64,000 nt of DNA from JAVKMO01 sp031539345 (GCA_031539345.1 JAVKMO010000007.1:186001-250000); one strand, 5' to 3'; shown: positions 36,122 to 45,331, counted from the stretch's first letter. The notes: generated from the letters alone by a model not told the origin. Made by a program: numbers and translations.

Positions 36122-37075
36122 ATGAACAAACAAAAACGAATTGTTATTACAGGTGCTGCTGGTTTCTTAGGTTCACACCTCTGCGACAGATTTATTCAAG
36201 AAGGTTATTATGTCATTGGCATTGATAATTTTTTGACTGGCAATGTGAAAAATATTGAACACTTATTTCCGTTGCCACAATTTGAATTTTATCATCACGA
36301 CATCACAAAATTTGTTCACATCAAAGGAGACGTTGATTATATTCTGCATTTTGCATCACCTGCCAGCCCGATTGATTATTTAAAAATGCCCATACAAACA
36401 CTCAAAGTTGGCTCTTTGGGAACACATAATATGTTGGGCGTTGCAAAACATAAAAAGGCGAGAATTTTAGTTGCTTCTACATCAGAAATTTATGGCGACC
36501 CACTTGTTCACCCACAATCAGAAGAGTATTGGGGCAATGTTAATTCTGTTGGTCCAAGAGGCGTGTATGACGAAGCCAAACGTTTTTTAGAATCAATTAC
36601 ACGTGCTTATGCTACGTTTCATCAAGTTGAAACACGCATCATTAGAATTTTCAATACGTATGGTCCACGTATGCGTTTAGATGATGGACGCGTTTTGCCA
36701 ACCTTTATTGGACAAGCATTGAGAGGAGAAAATTTAACAGCTTTTGGTGATGGGTCTCAAACGAGGTCTTTTTGTTATGTTGATGATTTGGTAGAAGGCA
36801 TTTATCGTTTGTTGTTGAGCGATTATGATATGCCTGTAAACATTGGCAATCCTGATGAAATTACCATCAATCAATTTGGTGAAGAAATTTTAGCCTTGAC
36901 AAAATCAAAATCAAAAATCATTTATCACCCTTTGCCAACAGACGACCCAAAACAACGCAAACCCAATATTACAAAGGCAAAACAACTGTTAAATTGGGAG
37001 CCAAAAATAAACCGAAAAGAAGGCTTAGAAAAAACCTTGGCGTATTTTTTAGGATTAGATGAGTTTAGAAAATAA
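36122..37075 (+). CDS. NAD-dependent UDP-glucuronate decarboxylase-like epimerase/dehydratase
   Basis: A 317-residue extended short-chain dehydrogenase. Key features are the Rossmann motif 'TGAAGFLGSHLCDRF', the 'STSEIYGDP' serine, the catalytic 'YDEAK' (YxxxK) and 'RIFNTYGPRMRLDDGRVLPTF'. This set is typical of UDP-xylose synthases, which turn UDP-glucuronate into UDP-xylose for polysaccharides. It starts 10 bp after the MBL hydrolase. dTDP-glucose dehydratase is a relative, but the 'GPRMRLDDGRV' block favours UXS. Confidence 0.9.
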   Translation: MNKQKRIVITGAAGFLGSHLCDRFIQEGYYVIGIDNFLTGNVKNIEHLFPLPQFEFYHHDITKFVHIKGDVDYILHFASPASPIDYLKMPIQTLKVGSLGTHNMLGVAKHKKARILVASTSEIYGDPLVHPQSEEYWGNVNSVGPRGVYDEAKRFLESITRAYATFHQVETRIIRIFNTYGPRMRLDDGRVLPTFIGQALRGENLTAFGDGSQTRSFCYVDDLVEGIYRLLLSDYDMPVNIGNPDEITINQFGEEILALTKSKSKIIYHPLPTDDPKQRKPNITKAKQLLNWEPKINRKEGLEKTLAYFLGLDEFRK

Positions 37076-37220
37076 GGGTTGTTTGTTTTTTGTCGGTAAA
37101 ATGTGTACTCCCTTTTTGAATGATTTTTTTGTCCATGTTTTACACTTTTTAGTGTAATTCTATCTCAGGACAAGATTATAAACTTTTTTAGGACGAGACA
37201 GTCTGATAAACACACATAAC

Positions 37221-37370
37221 AATAAAAAAAGAACCTCCCATACCAGCTTCTAAGGAGGAAAATGCATTTGCAAGTTTGTCAAAGTTCCATAGAAAGGTGA
37301 ACGATGAACGGAGCGCCGCAACTATGCTTCATCAATGGGTGAAGCTGGAAATCAAAAAAAGATGAATGTA
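37221..37370 (-). other. Structured 3'-UTR element with terminator downstream of leuB
   Basis: This stretch follows the leuB stop on the minus strand and has no open frame. Three pairings are visible. CCTCC/GGAGG (37234-37238 with 37254-37258) is followed on the minus strand by a U run at 37224-37230 and so looks like a terminator. CCAGCTTC (37243-37250), in that loop, is complementary over 8 bp to GAAGCTGG (37341-37348). A 6-bp hairpin (37326-37331 with 37340-37345) competes with the long-range pairing. I see no similarity to a known riboswitch. Confidence 0.45.
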
Positions 37371-38438
37371 TTAACTGTTGAGAATGGTGTTTTTGATGTC
37401 GTCGCCAATGGCGGAAGTGGTATAAAATTTTGCATCTTGGGCAACCAAGTCTTTAGAAAGAATTTTGCGTTCTAAGGCGCTAGTTACGGCGTGGCGAACG
37501 AGTTGTGCTTCTTGGGTTAAATTGAAATAATCTAAGAGCATGGCAACGGACAAAATTGTGGCAAGTGGGTTGGCAATGTTTAATCCTTTGGCTTGTGGGT
37601 ATGAGCCGTGTATGGGTTCAAAGAGGGCGACTTTGTTGCCGATTGAAGAGGAAGGTAAAAGTCCGATTGAGCCTGACAAAACGCTGGCTTCGTCGCTTAA
37701 AATGTCGCCAAACATATTTTCGGTTAAGATAACGTCAAACTGTGCTGGGTTGAGTAAAAGTTGCATGGCGGCATTGTCGACAAATAAATAATCGACGGCA
37801 ACGGTTGGATATTGTGGGGCTAATGCTGCTACTGTTTTTCGCCATAGACGAGAAGTTTCAAGCACGTTGGCTTTGTCCACGAGGGTTAATTTGTTGCGTC
37901 TTTTTTGTGCTGCTTCAAAAGCGAGGGTGGCTATGCGTTGAATTTCTAAAACGGAATATGAGCAAGTGTCGGTTGCGGTTTGCTTGTCTTCTGACAATGT
38001 TTTTTGTCCAAAATAAATGCCACCGGTGAGTTCTCTATAAATGACTAAATCGACTTTATCGAGAAGGTGGTTTTTGAGTGGCGAAGATATTTTGAGTGTT
38101 TCATAAATTTGTAGCGGACGAATGTTGGCAAACAAGTTGAGTTGTTTTCTCATGGTGAGTAACCCTTGTTCTGGTCGCACTTTTGCGTCTGGGTTGTTGT
38201 CATATTTAGGGTCGCCGATGGCACCAAGTAAAATGGCGTCTGCTTGTTGGCAGGCTTGTAGGGTTGCTGGTGGAAAAGGGTCTTCGGTTTTGTCGATTGC
38301 GACGGCACCAAGCAATGCGTGGGTGAGGGTGAATTGGTGATTGAATTTTTGTTCAATAGCAGAAAGTATTTTTAAGCCTTCTTGGATAACTTCTGGTCCA
38401 ATGCCGTCTCCAGCAAGAACGGTGATTTTTTTTTCCAT
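37371..38438 (-). CDS. leuB: 3-isopropylmalate dehydrogenase
   Basis: A 355-residue isopropylmalate/isocitrate dehydrogenase family enzyme for leucine synthesis. It has 'VLAGDGIGPEVIQEG' at the start, the substrate-binding 'RPEQGLLTMRKQLNLFANIRP' block, 'YRELTGGIYFG' with the catalytic tyrosine, and the 'NMFGDILSDEASVLSGSIGLLPS' segment. 'GSYPQAKG' is typical of LeuB rather than tartrate or isocitrate enzymes. No other leu gene is adjacent. It lies 43 bp downstream of the SRP RNA on the same strand. Confidence 0.94.
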   Translation of the reverse strand: MEKKITVLAGDGIGPEVIQEGLKILSAIEQKFNHQFTLTHALLGAVAIDKTEDPFPPATLQACQQADAILLGAIGDPKYDNNPDAKVRPEQGLLTMRKQLNLFANIRPLQIYETLKISSPLKNHLLDKVDLVIYRELTGGIYFGQKTLSEDKQTATDTCSYSVLEIQRIATLAFEAAQKRRNKLTLVDKANVLETSRLWRKTVAALAPQYPTVAVDYLFVDNAAMQLLLNPAQFDVILTENMFGDILSDEASVLSGSIGLLPSSSIGNKVALFEPIHGSYPQAKGLNIANPLATILSVAMLLDYFNLTQEAQLVRHAVTSALERKILSKDLVAQDAKFYTTSAIGDDIKNTILNS

Positions 38439-38473
38439 AAAACGGGAAGAGAGTTTTGTACAATAAGTTGTAT

Positions 38474-38577
38474 AAAAAATATGGCAAGTTACTTATATCG
38501 CACCGCTACAACCGCCTACCTTTGCTGTCTTTCAACCCTGGAGGATTTGGCAGGAGCTGGTCGTATAAGACTTGCCA
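38474..38577 (-). ncRNA. ffs: Signal recognition particle RNA (small bacterial type)
   Basis: Read on the minus strand, the ends form a helix (GGCAAGTCTTATA at 38564-38576 with its partner at 38483-38499). The apical SRP domain is visible as CCAGGGTTGAAAGACAGCAAAGG: a GNAR-type loop flanked by the conserved internal loop with AGCA. This matches the Ffh-binding domain IV pattern, and the complementary strand lacks it. About 95 nt fits the short 4.5S-type RNA. A U run (complement of 38474-38480) follows the closing helix and may end the transcript. TATATTCG at 38584-38591 on the minus strand is a fitting -7 element. Confidence 0.85.
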
Positions 38578-38583
38578 CGTGCC

Positions 38584-38591
38584 GAATATAA
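38584..38591 (-). promoter_or_regulatory. Probable -7 element of the SRP RNA gene
   Basis: TATATTCG on the minus strand lies 7 bp before the first bases of the SRP RNA closing helix, the right distance for a Bacteroidota TAnnTTTG-type promoter. The same extended string occurs upstream of the IclR gene at 27216. Confidence 0.45.
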
Positions 38592-38692
38592 TTTTCTGTG
38601 GTATATTTTTGTCGAAACAAAAAATCCTCTTAAGAAGAATAAATAATGTTTTTAAGTTCGTCCTTATTCTTCATTTTTAAAACCTTTCTTGT

Positions 38693-38875
38693 ATGAAAAA
38701 AATTGTACTCCTATTGAGCATTTTTATTGCCGCCAATTTTGCAAATGCACAAACGAAAAAAGACGGCACTCCTGACAAAAGATTCAAAGCACACAAAGAA
38801 AAAAAAGTGCGTTTGAAAAAAGATGGCACTCCTGACAAAAGATTTAAAGACAATAAAGAAGCGGAAGCCAAATAA
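38693..38875 (+). CDS. Small secreted basic protein with two KKDGTPDKRFK repeats
   Basis: A 60-residue protein: signal peptide (MKKIVLLLSIFIAANFANAQ, residues 1-20) and a 40-residue mature part made almost entirely of two copies of KKDGTPDKRFK (residues 22-32 and 42-52) joined by a lysine-rich linker. The repeat closely resembles the short 'basic adaptor' motif described in chlorella virus proteins (PBCV basic adaptor domain), which also occurs in small Bacteroidota proteins. Function is unknown. The high charge suggests binding to a polyanion such as nucleic acid or LPS. It is monocistronic, with a strong terminator directly after it. Confidence 0.8.
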   Translation: MKKIVLLLSIFIAANFANAQTKKDGTPDKRFKAHKEKKVRLKKDGTPDKRFKDNKEAEAK

Positions 38876-38897
38876 ATATTTGCTGTTCAACAAGAAA

Positions 38898-38928
38898 AGT
38901 CCTGACTAATTATCAGGACTTTTTTTTT
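38898..38928 (+). terminator. Intrinsic terminator after the small basic protein
   Basis: An 8-bp perfect stem (AGTCCTGA 38898-38905 with 38913-38920), 7-nt loop, followed by eight T on the plus strand, 22 bp after the stop codon. Confidence 0.92.
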
Positions 38929-38951
38929 CATTTTTCATTTTGATTTTTGAC

Positions 38952-39965
38952 ATGAAACCCATCTCCTCTTTCTATCCATTTATTTCTCAATTGCCCCAAA
39001 ACATTGTCATTACTTTTCATCAAAAACCAGACGCTGATGCTATGGGTTCTGCACTTGCTTTGTTTCATTTTTTAAAGCAATTTCATCACCGTATAAAAAT
39101 TATTTCGCCGACAAATTGGGCAAGTTTTTTGCATTGGATGCCGGGTACAAAAAATGTAATTGATGGCGACAAACATTTTGAAACGATACAAAATGACATT
39201 GCAAATGCAACATGGATTTTTGCTTTAGACTTTAATGTTTTTTCAAGAACAAAAAAATTAGAACCACTTTTTTTGGCGAGTAAAGCAAAGAAAATTTTAA
39301 TCGACCATCATGAACATCCCGATACAAAAGCGTTTGATTATGGCATTTCTTTGGCAGAAAAATCTTCAACGTGCGAAATGGTTTATGATTTCATTGTTGA
39401 TTCTGGATACAAAAAATTACTCAATCAAGACATTGCAACAGCACTTTATGCTGGCATTATGACAGATACGGGGTCGTTTCGTTTTAGCAATACAACAGCA
39501 AAGGTGCATGAAATTGTCGCTCAACTAAAAAAAACAAACATCAATCACAGCCTTATTCATCAAAATTTATTTGATAATTTTTCTGAACAACGTTGGCGGT
39601 TTATTGGTTTTGTTTTACAAAATAGATTGGTTGTTAATGCAGCATTAAAAACGGCTTTGATTGCCGTTACAAAAGAAGATTTAGAACAATACAACATTCA
39701 AACTGGCGACACAGAAGGTTTGGTGCAATATCCTATGGGCATCAAAGGCATTGAATTTGTTGCTTTGATTGTGGATAGAACAGAAGAAGTGCGCTGTTCT
39801 TTTAGGAGTAAATTATTTTTTAACGTGAATGAATTTGCAAAACAACATTTTGAAGGCGGTGGGCATATTATGGCTGCCGGCGGAAGAAGTAAACTGCCTT
39901 TAGCAGAAGTTGTAGAACAATTTTGGGCAATTACTCAAACGTATGAAAGCATTTTAAACGGCTAA
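38952..39965 (+). CDS. DHH/DHHA1-family phosphoesterase (NrnA-like oligoribonuclease/pAp phosphatase)
   Basis: ATG at 38952 gives 337 residues (MKPISSFYPF); the frame could start with TTG four codons earlier. The DHH-family motifs are clear: 'FHQKPDADAMGSALAL' (DxD), 'FALDFNVFSR', 'LIDHHEHPD' (DHH) and 'AGIMTDTGSFRFS'. The C-terminal DHHA1 substrate domain ends in 'FEGGGHIMAAGGRSKLPL'. NrnA-type enzymes degrade nanoRNAs and dephosphorylate pAp. It precedes polA by 23 bp, so the two may be cotranscribed. Confidence 0.9.
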   Translation: MKPISSFYPFISQLPQNIVITFHQKPDADAMGSALALFHFLKQFHHRIKIISPTNWASFLHWMPGTKNVIDGDKHFETIQNDIANATWIFALDFNVFSRTKKLEPLFLASKAKKILIDHHEHPDTKAFDYGISLAEKSSTCEMVYDFIVDSGYKKLLNQDIATALYAGIMTDTGSFRFSNTTAKVHEIVAQLKKTNINHSLIHQNLFDNFSEQRWRFIGFVLQNRLVVNAALKTALIAVTKEDLEQYNIQTGDTEGLVQYPMGIKGIEFVALIVDRTEEVRCSFRSKLFFNVNEFAKQHFEGGGHIMAAGGRSKLPLAEVVEQFWAITQTYESILNG

Positions 39966-39988
39966 TTTTTAGACTTAACGATCAAGCA

Positions 39989-42784
39989 ATGAAAAAACTT
40001 TATTTATTAGATTCTTTCGCATTAATCTTTAGAGCTTATTACGCTTTGATGAAATCACCTCGCATTACATCAACAGGAAAAAACACAAATGCACAATTTG
40101 GGTTTACAAATACAATCCTAGAAATTCTCAACAAAGAAAAGCCAACACATATTGCTGCTGCGTTTGACACTGCTGCACCAACAGAACGGCATGTTGCTTT
40201 TGCTGACTATAAAGCCAATCGACAAGAAACACCTGAAGATATTTTGAGTGCTGTGCCTGATATTAAAACTATTTTACGTGGGCTAAACATTCCCATTTTA
40301 GAAATGAATGGATATGAGGCTGATGATATTGTAGGCACAATTGCTGTGCAGGCTGCGGCACAAGGGTTTGACGTGTTTATGGTTAGCCCAGATAAAGATT
40401 ATGGTCAAATGGTAAGTGATAAAATTTCTATTTACAAACCTGCGTACCAAAAAAATGAACGTCAAATTTTAGGTGTAAAAGAAGTGTGCGAAATGTGGGG
40501 CATTGACCGTACAGAACAATTGATTGACATACTTGGATTGATGGGAGATGCGGTAGATAACATTCCCGGCGTGGCAGGCATTGGTGAAAAAACCGCCAGT
40601 AAATTGATTAAAGAATATGGTAGTATAGAAAACATTTTAACGCAGGTGGACAATATCAAAGGTGCCGTAGGCGACAAGCTAAGACAACATCAAGACAAAG
40701 CCATTTTATCAAAACAATTAGCAACAATCAATTTGTCTGTACCTCTTGCTTTTGATGCAACAAGCTATGCAGTAAGCCCTTTGAACAAAGAAATATTGAC
40801 AGAAATTTTTACTGATTTAGAATTTAAAACACTTGGCAAACGCATTCTTGGAGATGATTTTGGTGGACAAGTTGCCACGCCAAAAAAAAATAAAACAACA
40901 GATTTATTTTCTATTCAAGAAGACACTACCGAACCCATTTCAACGATACCAAGCAATTACAACAATGCCCTCAATACCCCGCATGAATATATTCTTGTAA
41001 ACAGCATGGAAGAAATTGTCAATTTGAAAAATCATTTGCAACTCCATGACACCATTTGCATGGATACAGAAACAACAGGTTTAGACACGATGCTTGCAGA
41101 ACTTGTTGGCATCAGCTTTTGTGTTGAACCACATAAGGCTTTTTATATTCCTTTTGCACAACAAAAACAAGACGTGTTAGAACAACTTGCTCCACTCAAA
41201 CCATTATTTGAAGATAAAAGTAAGCTGTGGATAGGGCAAAATTTGAAATATGATATGGCGATATTGCAGAATTATCACATTCGTTTAGAAGGCAATATTT
41301 ATGACACCATGTTGTTGCAATATTTATTAGACTCAGAAAGTAAAAAGGGAATGAATTTTTTGAGCATGAAATACCTCAATTATCAACCAATAGAAATTGA
41401 AACATTGATTGGTGAAAAAGGTAAAAAACAAAAAAGTATGCGAGACGTGGACATTGAAACAATAAAAGAATATGCCAGTGAAGACGCTGATATTACGTTT
41501 CAATTATGGCAATATTTTGAACACAATCACCTTGCAGATGACGTTACAAAAAAACTTTTTAATGAAATTGAAATTCCTTTGAGTAAAGTGTTGTTAGACA
41601 TTGAACGAAATGGCGTAAACATTGACACGCCTTTTTTAGAAGAACTATCCATACAATTAGATGGAGAAACTAAAAGCATCGAGCAAGACATTTTTGCTTT
41701 GACTGGGAGCGTTTTTAATATTTCTTCACCAAAACAGTTGGGCGATGTTTTATTTCAAAAACTCAATATTCAAGGTGAAAGCAAATTGAACAAAACAAAA
41801 ACGGGACAAATTTCTACAGACGATTCTATTTTAGAAAAATTTTTAGACAAGCATCCTGTTATTGCACCAGTAATGCAGTATCGAGAATTGACAAAGTTGA
41901 AATCAACGTATGTCGATGCCTTGCCTTTATTGGTTAATCCACATACACAAAAAATTCATACCACTTTTCATCAATCAAAAGCAGTAACAGGAAGGCTTTC
42001 ATCTATCAATCCCAATTTGCAAAACATTCCTGTTCGTACAGAATTAGGCAAACAAATGCGTAAAGCATTTATTCCCCAAGACAACCATTTACTCATGTCT
42101 GCCGATTATTCTCAAATTGAATTGCGCATTGTTGCAGCTTTAAGCAATGACGAGAATATGATTCAAGCCTTTAGAGACAAGAAAGATATTCATACGGCAA
42201 CAGCATCAAAAATTTATCACGTTGCAGAAACAGACGTTCAAGCCGAAATGCGCTACAAAGCAAAGAGCGTCAATTTTGGAATTATTTATGGACAAGGCGC
42301 ATGGGGATTATCTCAAAATATTAAAGTGCCACAAAAAGAGGCAAAAGCATTGATAGAAAATTATTTTTTAGAATATCCTCATATCAAAAAATTGATGGAC
42401 GAGCAGATAGCGTTTGCACGAGAACATGGCTTTGTTGAAACCTTGTCTGGCAGACGGCGTTGGTTAAGAGACATTAACTCTGCAAATGCAACGGTACGCG
42501 GTTTTGCAGAACGCAATGCCATCAATATGCCCATTCAAGGCACCGCTGCTGACATGATTAAATTGGCAATGATTGCCATTCAAAAAGCAATGACAGAAAA
42601 AGGATTGGCATCAAAAATGATTTTGCAAGTCCACGATGAATTGCTGTTTGATGTGCCTTTGCAAGAACAAGACGTTATGCAACAATTAGTACAAACCTTG
42701 ATGCCGAAAGCGTTAGAACTTCCCCATGGTGTGCCTGTAGAAATTGAAATTGGGTTTGGAAAAAATTGGTTAGAAGCACATTGA
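39989..42784 (+). CDS. polA: DNA polymerase I
   Basis: A 931-residue family A polymerase with all three activities visible. The 5'-nuclease spans residues 1 to about 290 ('DSFALIFRAYYALMKSP', 'GYEADDIVGTIA', 'DKDYGQMV', 'DNIPGVAGIGEKTA'). The 3'-5' exonuclease follows, with intact acidic residues in 'CMDTETTGLDT', 'GQNLKYDMAIL' and 'YASEDADITFQLW'. The polymerase domain runs from about residue 560 ('ADYSQIELRIVAALS', 'YKAKSVNFGIIYGQGAWGL', 'LQVHDELLFDV'). A proofreading domain with intact catalytic residues is usual in Bacteroidota. It works in Okazaki fragment processing and repair. Confidence 0.97.
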   Translation: MKKLYLLDSFALIFRAYYALMKSPRITSTGKNTNAQFGFTNTILEILNKEKPTHIAAAFDTAAPTERHVAFADYKANRQETPEDILSAVPDIKTILRGLNIPILEMNGYEADDIVGTIAVQAAAQGFDVFMVSPDKDYGQMVSDKISIYKPAYQKNERQILGVKEVCEMWGIDRTEQLIDILGLMGDAVDNIPGVAGIGEKTASKLIKEYGSIENILTQVDNIKGAVGDKLRQHQDKAILSKQLATINLSVPLAFDATSYAVSPLNKEILTEIFTDLEFKTLGKRILGDDFGGQVATPKKNKTTDLFSIQEDTTEPISTIPSNYNNALNTPHEYILVNSMEEIVNLKNHLQLHDTICMDTETTGLDTMLAELVGISFCVEPHKAFYIPFAQQKQDVLEQLAPLKPLFEDKSKLWIGQNLKYDMAILQNYHIRLEGNIYDTMLLQYLLDSESKKGMNFLSMKYLNYQPIEIETLIGEKGKKQKSMRDVDIETIKEYASEDADITFQLWQYFEHNHLADDVTKKLFNEIEIPLSKVLLDIERNGVNIDTPFLEELSIQLDGETKSIEQDIFALTGSVFNISSPKQLGDVLFQKLNIQGESKLNKTKTGQISTDDSILEKFLDKHPVIAPVMQYRELTKLKSTYVDALPLLVNPHTQKIHTTFHQSKAVTGRLSSINPNLQNIPVRTELGKQMRKAFIPQDNHLLMSADYSQIELRIVAALSNDENMIQAFRDKKDIHTATASKIYHVAETDVQAEMRYKAKSVNFGIIYGQGAWGLSQNIKVPQKEAKALIENYFLEYPHIKKLMDEQIAFAREHGFVETLSGRRRWLRDINSANATVRGFAERNAINMPIQGTAADMIKLAMIAIQKAMTEKGLASKMILQVHDELLFDVPLQEQDVMQQLVQTLMPKALELPHGVPVEIEIGFGKNWLEAH

Positions 42785-42794
42785 TAAAATGCAA

Positions 42795-43715
42795 CTATGT
42801 TTTTTTTAATTCAACGGAATGCGTTTGAACAGCTAAAGCATATTCTCCGCCAATCATCAAACTTGTATTTTGTGCTTGGTGTCCAACAGGAAAATCAAAA
42901 GCAATAGGAAAATCAAAGGCAGCACAATGGCTCAAAATGATGTCCTGCAAAGTTTGTCCAAATGGACGTGTTGTGTCTGACAAAGAACTAAATCCTCCAA
43001 CAATCAATCCTTTTAAACAAGCAATTTTTTTCGCTCGCAAAAGTTGTAAAAATAGTCTGTCAATTTCATACAGCCGTTCATCAACGTCTTCAATAAATAA
43101 AATTTTATTGTCGGTTTGAAGTTCAGAAACAGAACCTATACTATGGCACAAAAGCGACAAATTTCCTCCAATCAATTCGCCACTGGCATCGCCAATTTTA
43201 TTTTTCATATTCGATGCGGCATAAACAATTGGATTGATTTTGCCCTGTAAAAAATCGATGAAATAATTTTGGCAAAAAGGTGTTGTGTTTTTATCTGACA
43301 GTGATTTAAGCATGGGCGAATGCACACAACAAAAAGGCAATGTGGTATTGATGTGCGTAAGCAAAAGAGTGATGTCGCTAAATCCACAAATCCATTTTGG
43401 GTGTTTTGAAAATGTAGTCCAATCAAGTTGGTCTATAATTCTACTCATACCATACCCTCCTCGACCAAATAAAAGACAATCAATATTCTTATCGTCTAAC
43501 ATCTTCTGCACATCTTGCAAACGCAAAGCATCGGGGGCAGAAAAATAATTGTCAGAATTGTATTGTGTGCTTGGTCCAAGCAAAACTTGAAATCCTTTGT
43601 CTTGTAAAAATTGCATCCCTTCTACAAGGTCTTCTTTGGCAACAAATCCACTTGGGCAACAAACGCCAATGGTAGAATTTGGTTTTAAAAATGGAGGCAA
43701 TATTTTTTTCATCAA
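42795..43715 (-). CDS. LD-carboxypeptidase (peptidase family S66)
   Basis: A 306-residue S66 peptidase, the family that trims the terminal D-Ala from murein tetrapeptides during cell-wall recycling. The nucleophile serine lies in 'CVHSPMLKSL', preceded by 'FGRGGYGMSRIIDQLDW' and 'GFSDITLLL'. The glutamate is in 'FIEDVDERLYEIDR' and the histidine in 'DFPVGHQAQN'. No signal peptide, so it is cytoplasmic like LdcA. It is convergent with polA, with 10 bp between stop codons. Confidence 0.9.
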   Translation of the reverse strand: MMKKILPPFLKPNSTIGVCCPSGFVAKEDLVEGMQFLQDKGFQVLLGPSTQYNSDNYFSAPDALRLQDVQKMLDDKNIDCLLFGRGGYGMSRIIDQLDWTTFSKHPKWICGFSDITLLLTHINTTLPFCCVHSPMLKSLSDKNTTPFCQNYFIDFLQGKINPIVYAASNMKNKIGDASGELIGGNLSLLCHSIGSVSELQTDNKILFIEDVDERLYEIDRLFLQLLRAKKIACLKGLIVGGFSSLSDTTRPFGQTLQDIILSHCAAFDFPIAFDFPVGHQAQNTSLMIGGEYALAVQTHSVELKKT

Positions 43716-43745
43716 AATTGATTTTTACGGTATCGCTATCATTTA

Positions 43746-45155
43746 TTATTCGCCAAAAGTGAGTTTGTTTTTGAGCCATTTTTCTCGTGTACTAATTTTT
43801 GTACGCAAATATTCCATCGGTCGATCACCTTTAATTCTATTGCAAGAGCTACAAAGCAATTGATAGTTTTCATAATAATCGCCGCCGCCTTTTGATTTGG
43901 GAATAATGTGATCAACTTCAAAATGATGAACGGCAAAAGCTGTTCCACAAGCGTTGCAATCACCTTTTTGTTGAATAAATAAACGCTCTTTTGTACTTCT
44001 TGTAATATGTTCTATTTTAATATCTGTGCGTTGTGGAATATCTTTTCTGTGTACAAAGTTTTTGAATAACCCAGCATCATCACTCAAGCGTTCAACTAAT
44101 AAATCTGCAGCTTGTTGTTCAATATCGATGCCTATCCATTTTCGATTTAATTGCTGTGCGGCTACACAAGTTGTTGCACAACCACAAAACGGATCTAAAA
44201 TAACATCGCCTTCTTTTGAACTTGCTTTAATAATACGATGCAATAAGGCTAAAGGCTTTTGTGTAGGGTAGCCAGTCGCTTCTTTGCCTCGTGCAATTTT
44301 AATATCTGCCCAAATATTATCTACTATTTCGCCGTCATAATCATCTTCATACTTTCTGCGTTCCAATTTTCCATTATCCTTAATGACAATATTTCCATTT
44401 TGGTACTCTTCTTCTAATCGCTCTTTGCTGAGCCTCCAGCCAGATAAATGAGGATTTGCAAAGCCCTTCCATTCATAACATAAATTTGGTCTATCGCCCA
44501 TTGAAGGGTTACACCATATATGTGCAGAATCGTCATAATAACGTCTGCCATTTTCATCTGATAATGGAAATTTCTTTAGCCTATCCAATTCGGTCATTTT
44601 CTCTTTAGCTCCATATAAATCAAAGTATGACTGTTCTGATTTAGAATAAAAAAATAAGGTATCACTGGATGCACCAAATTTTTTTGCTTTGTGTTGAGAG
44701 CCTTTCGCCCCAGACATTCTTTTCCAAACAATTTCATTCCTAAAATTATTTCTCCCAAAAATTTCATCTAATACAATCTTTAAATAATGGCTCGCAGTGG
44801 GGTCGCAATGCAAATACAAACTGCCCGTGTCTTTTAATATTCTGTACAATTCAATGAGGCGTTGTGTCATATAAGTTAAATACGACATCATGGCTTTGCT
44901 GTGCATTACGCCTGTTGATTGGATAAATTGAACCAACGATGGATATTGCTCGATGAGCTTGTCTAAATACGCGTCGTTAATGTCTTGCCACGTCCACATA
45001 TCTTTAAAACTCGCTCCTGCAGCTTTTGTGCCAATGGGGGCAGAGTACGTCCGCTTTGAATTAAAGGGCGGATCTAAATAAATTAAATCTACGCTCACAG
45101 AGTTTAATCCGTGTAGAATAAACAAATTATCATTCGTGTAAAGCGTGTTGGTCAT
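43746..45155 (-). CDS. DNA methyltransferase (beta-class N4/N6) fused to a C-terminal HNH nuclease domain
   Basis: ATG at 45155 (469 residues, MTNTLYTNDNLF) is preferred to the frame start seven codons upstream. The methyltransferase has the catalytic DPPF motif near the N-terminus (residues 28-31, 'LIYLDPPFNSK') and the SAM-binding 'VILDPFCGCATTCVAA' near residue 340, the order of the beta class. Helices around 'LYRILKDTGSLYLHCDPTASHY' are typical. The last 80 residues form an HNH domain: zinc cysteines in 'CNACG' and 'CSSCN' frame 'HHFEVDHIIPKSKGGG'. No separate restriction gene is adjacent. It may be a self-contained modification/nicking enzyme or a phage-derived orphan; specificity is unknown. 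Confidence 0.88.
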   Translation of the reverse strand: MTNTLYTNDNLFILHGLNSVSVDLIYLDPPFNSKRTYSAPIGTKAAGASFKDMWTWQDINDAYLDKLIEQYPSLVQFIQSTGVMHSKAMMSYLTYMTQRLIELYRILKDTGSLYLHCDPTASHYLKIVLDEIFGRNNFRNEIVWKRMSGAKGSQHKAKKFGASSDTLFFYSKSEQSYFDLYGAKEKMTELDRLKKFPLSDENGRRYYDDSAHIWCNPSMGDRPNLCYEWKGFANPHLSGWRLSKERLEEEYQNGNIVIKDNGKLERRKYEDDYDGEIVDNIWADIKIARGKEATGYPTQKPLALLHRIIKASSKEGDVILDPFCGCATTCVAAQQLNRKWIGIDIEQQAADLLVERLSDDAGLFKNFVHRKDIPQRTDIKIEHITRSTKERLFIQQKGDCNACGTAFAVHHFEVDHIIPKSKGGGDYYENYQLLCSSCNRIKGDRPMEYLRTKISTREKWLKNKLTFGE

Positions 45156-45331
45156 GGAGTGTAAAAAAAATAACAAAACGCAAATTTATTCAAGCAAAAT
45201 AAAATCAAGCCTTCGATAATCAAACAAGTATAGACAATAAAATAAGCTGAAGTACTTTTATATAAAGACAAGCTGAAATAATTTTTTAGTATTACTTTGG
45301 TCTCTTCATTTTCAATTGCAGCCTTATTTTT

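Noticed and set aside
37230..37350. Riboswitch (TPP or cobalamin) or insertion-sequence remnant near leuB
   Set aside because: No conserved riboswitch core was recognised, and six-frame reading gives no transposase-like sequence.
42795..45155. Restriction-modification operon including the LD-carboxypeptidase gene
   Set aside because: The neighbouring gene is a clear S66 peptidase; only the methyltransferase-HNH protein belongs to DNA modification.
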